11,200 nt of DNA, taken from an uncultured Planctomycetaceae bacterium. Lineage in GTDB: Bacteria > Planctomycetota > Planctomycetia > Pirellulales > Pirellulaceae. Every line of letters begins with the position of its first letter. Positions within the stretch are counted from its first letter, which is position 1. The stretch lies in assembly GCA_937904535.1 (NCBI GenBank), contig CALELC010000562.1, positions 1 through 11,200 on the forward strand. Reading direction: 5' to 3'. Of this stretch, positions 6,065 through 11,200 are shown piece after piece. Below the pieces are notes generated by a model that saw only the letters and a list, made by a program, of their open reading frames with translations, did not search any database and was not told the DNA's origin. The translations under genes and the position numbers were made by a program.

Positions 6065-7459
6065 ATGATCATGGTTCCTCTGCGTGATCGATCTGTCAGT
6101 CCGCAGCGATCTTGGGTTCTGGGGGCTTGGGCGACCTTGTGGCTTGTCGGCTGCGCCTCGCTGGTGTCGGCTCAGGATAACGCTCGTCCCACCACCGCCG
6201 CTGGCCAAGCTGCCGCTAGCGAGATTGCTAGTTGGAGCGTTCCGTTCGGCGGCAACGCGTTTGTAACCAGCGGAGAAATGCCGCAGCGACGCCGCGGCGC
6301 AGCGCGGTGGGATAACCCCGAGGTGGTCCAATCGGTTTACTTTCATGTCGATCGCCAGGCTGAGCTGCAAATCGCCCTGCAGGCTACGGTCCCCGGGGGA
6401 CCATCGCAAATCCGCGCTACACTCGCTGGCCAGCCGGTGACGGTGGAGTTGCAGGGAGATCAGCCGACGACGACTCCGCTGGGCAACATCCACGTGGAAC
6501 AGGCGGGGTACGTGCGCGTCGATCTGCAGGGAGTGAGCAAACGCGGAGCCGTGTTTGCCGAGCCGACTGCGCTTGAGATCCGCTCTGCTACCGCGGGTTT
6601 GGTGGTGTCCTGTGTGAAAGACAATGAGGGCAATCGGTTCTACTGGGGGCGCCGCGGTCCCTCGGTCCACTTAGCGTTTGTTGTACCGCAGGAACGCCCC
6701 ACCGAGTGGTTTTACAACGAGTTGACCGTGCCCGTAGGACTCGATCCGATCGGTTCCTACTTCATGGCCAACGGCTTTGGCGAAGGTTACTTCGGCATGC
6801 AGGTCAATAGTCCCGAAGAACGCCGAGTCTTGTTTTCGGTCTGGAGTCCATTTGCCACCGACAATCCTCGCGACATCCCCGAAGATCAGCGGATTGTGAT
6901 GCTCGCCAAGGGCGAAGGCGTGTACACCGGCGAGTTCGGCAACGAAGGTTCGGGCGGTCAGAGTTATCTGCGGTTTCCGTGGAAGGCCGGCACGACTTAT
7001 CGGTTCCTCAATCGTGCGAAACCTGATGGCAAAGGCAACACGGTCTACACGGGTTGGTTCTATGCGCCGGAGACTGAACGTTGGCAATTGATCGCCAGCT
7101 TCCTCCGCCCCCAGACCGACAAGCATCTCACCGGTATCCATTCGTTCTTAGAAAACTTCTCGGACCGCTACGGCTGGCAGGAGCGGCTGTGCCACTACGG
7201 GAACCAGTGGGTTCGTGATATCGAAGGAAACTGGGCGGCGGTGGAACAGGCGCGTTTCACCGGCGACGACATCGCTCGCCGCGGGTATCGGTTGGACTTC
7301 GCCGGTGGCGTCGAAGGCAACCAATTCTTCTTGCGAAACTGCGGGTTTTTCGACGCGAATGTCTCGCTCGGCAGCCGCTTCACGCGACTCGCGAACGAAC
7401 GCTCGGCACCTGAGATTGAATGGGACCAACTTGAGGGCCTCACAGTCGGTCTGCAGTAG
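6065..7459 (+). CDS. Secreted DUF5077 + DUF3472 domain protein
   Basis: This 464-residue exported protein belongs to a family common in planctomycetes and Bacteroidetes, with no established activity. The signal peptide covers about residues 1-36, with a hydrophobic core WVLGAWATLWLVG. Two export modes are possible: signal peptidase I cleavage after VSA (34-36), or lipidation at C30 in LVGC. DUF5077, a beta-sandwich thought to bind carbohydrate, covers about 57-174. DUF3472 covers about 205-435 and is recognised by GYFGMQVNSPEERRVLFSVW (241-260), IPEDQR, GEFGNEGSGGQSYLRFPWK (289-307) and VYTGWFYAPE. ATG 6065 gives the longest frame. ATG 6071 lies 8 bases from AAGG (6059-6062) and is at least as likely. 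The gene stands alone, facing away from the CxxC protein. A role in binding or breaking down polysaccharide is inferred from domain company only. Confidence 0.92.
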   Translation: MIMVPLRDRSVSPQRSWVLGAWATLWLVGCASLVSAQDNARPTTAAGQAAASEIASWSVPFGGNAFVTSGEMPQRRRGAARWDNPEVVQSVYFHVDRQAELQIALQATVPGGPSQIRATLAGQPVTVELQGDQPTTTPLGNIHVEQAGYVRVDLQGVSKRGAVFAEPTALEIRSATAGLVVSCVKDNEGNRFYWGRRGPSVHLAFVVPQERPTEWFYNELTVPVGLDPIGSYFMANGFGEGYFGMQVNSPEERRVLFSVWSPFATDNPRDIPEDQRIVMLAKGEGVYTGEFGNEGSGGQSYLRFPWKAGTTYRFLNRAKPDGKGNTVYTGWFYAPETERWQLIASFLRPQTDKHLTGIHSFLENFSDRYGWQERLCHYGNQWVRDIEGNWAAVEQARFTGDDIARRGYRLDFAGGVEGNQFFLRNCGFFDANVSLGSRFTRLANERSAPEIEWDQLEGLTVGLQ

Positions 7460-7892
7460 TACTTGCCTTGAGATGAGACTGTGAGCGCGCAGCGTAGAGG
7501 GACTCGGTTGCTGCGCGAGGAATCGTCCAACGGTTGGCTCCTGTGATGAGCCAACATCCAGCCGCCGATCGGGTAGCTTCTTAACATCAGCCGTCGCTTA
7601 ATTGAGTCAACGGATCGGGAGGCCGAACGCTTCTGGATGCGAGGGGGTGAGGTGAGTTGGAACCGCTGAGGTTCTCACGGTGACGCGGCGGTGGAGCAAC
7701 TTGGGCTCGACGTTTGAGAGGTTCACAGGACGCAGGTATGAGACCATTTCAGGCAGAGCATCTGGCTGCGAAAGCGAGCCGCGATCGCGGGATTGCTCAT
7801 TGACGAAAATCCAAGTCTGACCTACCAATGAGGCTGAGGTCCGGCTGCGGGGGTGCCGCTGGGGGATCGACACCGAGGCCACTGGGGCAACC
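7460..7892. other. 433 bp intergenic region upstream of the hybrid kinase
   Basis: No gene is supported here. It holds the hairpin at 7533-7555 and a 12-base perfect palindrome, CCGCGATCGCGG, at 7779-7790. A minus-strand frame of 102 codons (7607-7915) overlaps the kinase start and has no recognisable features. The kinase frame is open from 7821 but contains no ATG, GTG or TTG start before 7893. No clear promoter hexamers were found. Confidence 0.6.
7533..7555 (+). terminator. Perfect 8-bp stem, 7-base loop hairpin after the DUF3472 gene
   Basis: GTTGGCTC (7533-7540) pairs exactly with GAGCCAAC (7548-7555) around the loop CTGTGAT, 73 bases past the stop codon. It is the strongest hairpin in this spacer and unrelated to the repeat family. 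The sequence after it (ATCCAGCC) lacks a T-run, so factor-independent termination is uncertain. Confidence 0.45.
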
Positions 7893-10727
7893 GTGACGAA
7901 CGTCGCCAAGGACAATGATTTTTTGCCGCTGGGGCCACAAGTCGCCAGTCAGAGCGAAATGGCCGAACGCGTTCGGACCTTTGATTGGTCAGCCACACCG
8001 CTGGGGCCGGCCGAGTCTTGGCCGGAGAGCCTACGGACCGCGGTGGGGATCTGTTTGGCCAGCCAATTGCCCATGTTTGTGTGGTGGGGGCCGGAGTTAA
8101 TCAATCTTTATAATGACGCTTATGCTCCGGTGTTGGGCAAGCGTCATCCGCAGGCGCTCGGCCAGCGTGCGGCCGAAGTTTGGAAGGATATCTGGCCAGC
8201 GATTGCGGAGGATGTCGAGAGCGTCGTCCAGCGTGGGATCCCGATCGTACGCGAGCGAGTACGGTTCGTGATGGAACGCAATGGGTATCCCGAGGAAACC
8301 TTCTTTACTTATTCACACAGCCCCATTCCCGATGGCCAAGGTGGGATTGGTGGGTTGTTCCAAGTCTGTACCGACGAGACCGCTCGGGTATTGGCGGAAC
8401 GCAAACGCGACGAAGCCGAGGCGGCTCTGCGAGCCAATGAGCAGCATTGGCGTGGCATTTTTGAACGACTCCACGAGGGCTTCATTCTCGGCGAAGCCGT
8501 GCGGGATGCCGCTGGTCAAGTGATCGACTGGCGGTATTTGCAAATGAATGCCGCGTGGGAACGCCTCACCGGGATGACGCGCAGCGCCGCGGTGGGGCGG
8601 ACGATTCGAGAGCTGCTACCGGATCTCGAGCCGGTGTGGGTGGACCGGTTAGCGCATGTGGTCAATACCGGCGAGCCGGTGATGTTCACTCAGTACTCGA
8701 TGCAGCTGGGACGCAGCTACGAAGTCCACGCATTCCGCCCCGAGCCCGAGCGATTTGCTGTGATTTTCCTCGATGTAACTGAGCGGATGAACGCTCAGGC
8801 CGAGCGGGAGCGGTTGCTGCAGGAAGTCGAGGCGGAGCGGGAACGGCTGGCGGAGGTGTTTCGTCGAGCGCCCTCGTTCATGTGTGTCCTGACCGGTCCC
8901 GAGCATGTGTTTACACTCGCCAATGATCGCTACTGCGAGATCGTCGGGCACCGTGAGATCCTCAATAAAACCGTTCGCGAGGCGCTTCCCGAGATCGAAG
9001 GGCAAGGCCTGTTTGAGCTGCTCGATCACGTCTACCAGACCGGTGAGCCATTCATTGGAAACGCGGTGCCGGTGCGGTTTCCACGCCGACTCGGTGGGCC
9101 ACCGGAGGAACTCTATCTCGATTTCGTTTACCAGCCCTACCGTGGGCCTGACGGCTCCATTGTCGGAGTGTTTGTCCAAGGGATTGATCTGACCGAACGC
9201 GTCTTGGCCGAAAACGCGCTGCGGGCCAAAACGGAGCGGCTCGATCTGCTGATCGATAACATTCACGACTACGGCGTGCTGATCAGCGATGCTCAAGGCA
9301 CGATTGTCGAATGGCAGGGCGGGGCGGAGCGGATCACGGGCTACAGTGTCGAAGAAGCGGTCGGACAGCCGATCGACAACCTGTTCACACCGGAAGATCG
9401 CGCCGCGGGAATCCCACAACTGGAGAGGGAGACGGCTGCCCGCGAAGGCCGCGCTCCGGATAAACGCTGGCATCTGCGGAAGGACGGCAGCCGCTTCTTC
9501 GCTGACGGAGTGATGGTGGCGCTGCGCAACGAGCATGGTGAGTTCCGCGGCTTTGGCAAAGTCTTTCGCGATGCCACCGCCCAGGAACTGGCTGAAGAAG
9601 CGCTCAAGGAAGCCGATCGCCGCAAGGACCAATTCCTGGCGACACTGGCGCACGAACTCCGCAATCCGCTGGCTCCGATCAGCAATGTCTTGCAAGTCTG
9701 GCCGTTGATTGAACACGACCGCACCCAGACCGAGCAAATGCGCGGACTGATCGATCGCCAAGTCCGTCAGATGATTCGGTTGATCGACGATCTGCTGGAT
9801 GTCTCACGGATCTCACGCGGCAAGATTGAGCTCCGCCGCCAACGCCTCGACTTGGGAACCATCATCGATGGAGCGCTGGAGGGCGTGCGGCCATTTGTGG
9901 AGCAGTGCGACCATACGCTCACGGTCGAACTACCGCCGCAGCCCGTGACGCTCGATGGCGACGCCGGGCGGTTGATGCAGGTCTTCGCCAACTTGATCAA
10001 CAACGCCGCCAAATACACCGGCCATGGTGGTCAGATCTGGATCACCGCGGCTCACGAGGGACGATTGGTCCGCGTCAGTGTGCGCGATAACGGGCCAGGG
10101 ATCCCGACGGACCAGTTGACAGCGATCTTTGAAATGTTCGCCCAAGTCGATCAAACGTTGGACCGTGCCCACGGTGGCTTGGGGATCGGATTGACACTTG
10201 TCAAAACGCTGGTCGAACTGCATGGTGGCACCGTGGAAGCAAGAAGTGCCGGGCTGGGGCAGGGCAGCGAGTTTATCGTGCGATTGCCAGTGGAACCCAG
10301 TCGTGAAACCGCAGGCCCGGTACAGCCGGCCGTGAGTTTGGACGCTTTGGCACTGCCGCCGTGCCGCCGTGTGCTGGTCGTCGACGATCTGAAACCCTCG
10401 GCTGACACGCTGGTGATGATGCTCGGCGCCCTCGGGCAGACCGTCGACGTGGCCTACGATGGCGAAGCCGCGATTGCCGCGGTCGCAACCTTCCAGCCCG
10501 AGGTTGTGATTCTGGATATCGCGATGCCAGGCATGGATGGCTACGAAGTTGCCCGCCAACTTCGTCAATCGCTCGGTGCCAATCTCGTGCTGGTGGCGCT
10601 GACGGGCTATGGACAAGAGCAAGACCGTCAGCGGGCATTTGATGCCGGCTTTGATCAGCACCTCATCAAGCCTACCAGTGTCGAAGCCTTGCACCATCTG
10701 TTGAGCAACCTGCCAATGCCCTCATGA
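7893..10727 (+). CDS. Multi-PAS soluble hybrid sensor histidine kinase with C-terminal receiver
   Basis: This 944-residue signalling kinase autophosphorylates on His and passes the phosphate to its own receiver. It has no membrane segment, so it senses a cytoplasmic signal. Order: an N-terminal PAS-like domain of the FDWSATPLGPAESWP type (~22-165), three more PAS domains (~182-298, 318-437, 446-564) with a charged coiled coil at ~299-322, then HisKA (~577-642) with H587 in LAHELRNPL. The HATPase domain (~688-800) has N box N700/N704, DNGPGIP (732-738) and GGLGIGL (761-767). The receiver (~824-940) has D831/D832, phosphoacceptor D875 (LDIAMPGMDG), T904 and K926. No output domain follows, so signalling probably goes on to a separate Hpt or regulator, or the receiver acts as a phosphate sink. 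The start is GTG 7893, with GGGG (7884-7887) upstream. Its stop overlaps the start of the methyltransferase gene. Confidence 0.97.
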   Translation: MTNVAKDNDFLPLGPQVASQSEMAERVRTFDWSATPLGPAESWPESLRTAVGICLASQLPMFVWWGPELINLYNDAYAPVLGKRHPQALGQRAAEVWKDIWPAIAEDVESVVQRGIPIVRERVRFVMERNGYPEETFFTYSHSPIPDGQGGIGGLFQVCTDETARVLAERKRDEAEAALRANEQHWRGIFERLHEGFILGEAVRDAAGQVIDWRYLQMNAAWERLTGMTRSAAVGRTIRELLPDLEPVWVDRLAHVVNTGEPVMFTQYSMQLGRSYEVHAFRPEPERFAVIFLDVTERMNAQAERERLLQEVEAERERLAEVFRRAPSFMCVLTGPEHVFTLANDRYCEIVGHREILNKTVREALPEIEGQGLFELLDHVYQTGEPFIGNAVPVRFPRRLGGPPEELYLDFVYQPYRGPDGSIVGVFVQGIDLTERVLAENALRAKTERLDLLIDNIHDYGVLISDAQGTIVEWQGGAERITGYSVEEAVGQPIDNLFTPEDRAAGIPQLERETAAREGRAPDKRWHLRKDGSRFFADGVMVALRNEHGEFRGFGKVFRDATAQELAEEALKEADRRKDQFLATLAHELRNPLAPISNVLQVWPLIEHDRTQTEQMRGLIDRQVRQMIRLIDDLLDVSRISRGKIELRRQRLDLGTIIDGALEGVRPFVEQCDHTLTVELPPQPVTLDGDAGRLMQVFANLINNAAKYTGHGGQIWITAAHEGRLVRVSVRDNGPGIPTDQLTAIFEMFAQVDQTLDRAHGGLGIGLTLVKTLVELHGGTVEARSAGLGQGSEFIVRLPVEPSRETAGPVQPAVSLDALALPPCRRVLVVDDLKPSADTLVMMLGALGQTVDVAYDGEAAIAAVATFQPEVVILDIAMPGMDGYEVARQLRQSLGANLVLVALTGYGQEQDRQRAFDAGFDQHLIKPTSVEALHHLLSNLPMPS

Positions 10728-11188
10728 ACACACCGAGTAACCCATCGCCGCGTCGCCGGGCGACGTTGCCGGCGATGACGCTTGTGGTTCTGCAGTTTGG
10801 CTTGGCGGCGGCTATCGTGCTGAGCACGACCATGCCGCCGTCCGGAATCGCCGTCTGGATGTTGATCGTCAGCGGCGGCACGCTCGCCGTTTGGGCGTGG
10901 TTGACGATGGGGCGAGGTCTACGAATCCTGCCAGCTCCGGATGGGAAGGCCACGCTGGTCGACCGTGGGCCATATGCTTGGATTCGCCATCCGATGTACA
11001 CCGGCTTGATGCTGTTTTGTGGCGGCCTGCTGCTGCACGATCCGCGTCCGGGGAGACTGCTGCTGTATCTGGTGCTCGTTCTCGTGCTGGTGATCAAAGG
11101 CCGCTATGAGGAACGCCTGTTGGTCCGCGACCTACCGGGCTATACGAATTATCGCCGCCGCACCGGCGGCTTATTACCGTGGTGGTAA
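10724..11188 (+). CDS. Isoprenylcysteine carboxyl methyltransferase (ICMT)-like membrane methyltransferase
   Basis: This 154-residue integral-membrane protein is of the ICMT/phospholipid methyltransferase (PEMT-like) type, which transfers methyl groups from S-adenosylmethionine to lipid-like or small substrates at the membrane. After a basic N-terminus there are hydrophobic segments at about 17-35, 41-60, 92-105 and 111-124. The signature is RGPYAWIRHPMYTG (81-94), followed by EERLLVRDLPGYTNYRRR (129-146); these match the cofactor-binding RHPxYxG and EE...Y elements of the superfamily. ATG 10724 overlaps the kinase TGA as ATGA, which implies co-transcription and translational coupling. The substrate is unknown. 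Bacteria lack prenylated CaaX proteins, so true isoprenylcysteine methylation is unlikely. The link to the kinase is inferred only from the overlap. Confidence 0.85.
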   Translation: MNTPSNPSPRRRATLPAMTLVVLQFGLAAAIVLSTTMPPSGIAVWMLIVSGGTLAVWAWLTMGRGLRILPAPDGKATLVDRGPYAWIRHPMYTGLMLFCGGLLLHDPRPGRLLLYLVLVLVLVIKGRYEERLLVRDLPGYTNYRRRTGGLLPWW

Positions 11189-11200
11189 TGCTTGGTCGCC

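Noticed and set aside
7779..7790. Perfect 12-base palindrome CCGCGATCGCGG as another member of the hairpin repeat family
   Set aside because: It lacks the CTCCG/CGGAG loop and the GGCGAC flank. GATCG-rich palindromes are common in this sequence, so a chance match is likely.
7607..7915. 102-codon minus-strand frame in the gap before the kinase
   Set aside because: It overlaps the kinase start and has no ribosome site, signal or motif that I can identify.
8649..9761. 370-codon minus-strand frame inside the kinase gene
   Set aside because: It is long only because of GC-rich codon bias. The plus strand encodes PAS and HisKA domains with intact motifs across the whole stretch.

Overview
The window looks like chromosomal DNA of a GC-rich planctomycete, most likely of the Pirellulaceae/Rhodopirellula type. 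This is an inference. It rests on a secreted DUF5077+DUF3472 protein of a kind common in planctomycetes, loosely packed single genes on alternating strands, weak or variable Shine-Dalgarno sites, and clusters of GC-rich hairpin repeats between genes. No rRNA or marker gene is present to prove it.

Layout from left to right. (1) The 3' part of a RecQ-family helicase (1-1050, +) enters from outside the window. (2) A convergent spacer holds two copies of a ~100 bp hairpin repeat (1066-1254). (3) DNA polymerase IV, dinB, follows on the minus strand (1270-2472). (4) A 310 bp divergent spacer leads to a Tat-exported PhoD-like phosphatase (2783-4372, +). (5) A second cluster of the same repeat family has three ~65 bp units (4421-4612). 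It is followed by a small single-pass membrane protein (4674-4928, +). (6) An unrecognised membrane-anchored protein with two CxxC pairs lies on the minus strand (5004-5891). (7) A secreted DUF5077/DUF3472 protein (6065-7459, +) is transcribed away from it. (8) A 433 bp spacer with one strong hairpin precedes a 944-aa soluble multi-PAS hybrid histidine kinase (7893-10727, +). The kinase overlaps by 4 bp a small integral-membrane methyltransferase of the isoprenylcysteine methyltransferase type (10724-11188, +).

The genes do not form one pathway. RecQ and Pol IV both act in DNA repair and lie tail to tail, but they are not co-transcribed. PhoD and the DUF3472 protein are exported and may act in phosphate and polysaccharide scavenging. 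The only clear co-transcribed pair is the hybrid kinase and the membrane methyltransferase.

I see no defence island, phage, transposase, CRISPR array or RNA gene. The two most interesting things are the hairpin repeat family, whose stems change between copies while staying self-complementary, and the unrecognised CxxC/CxxC membrane protein.
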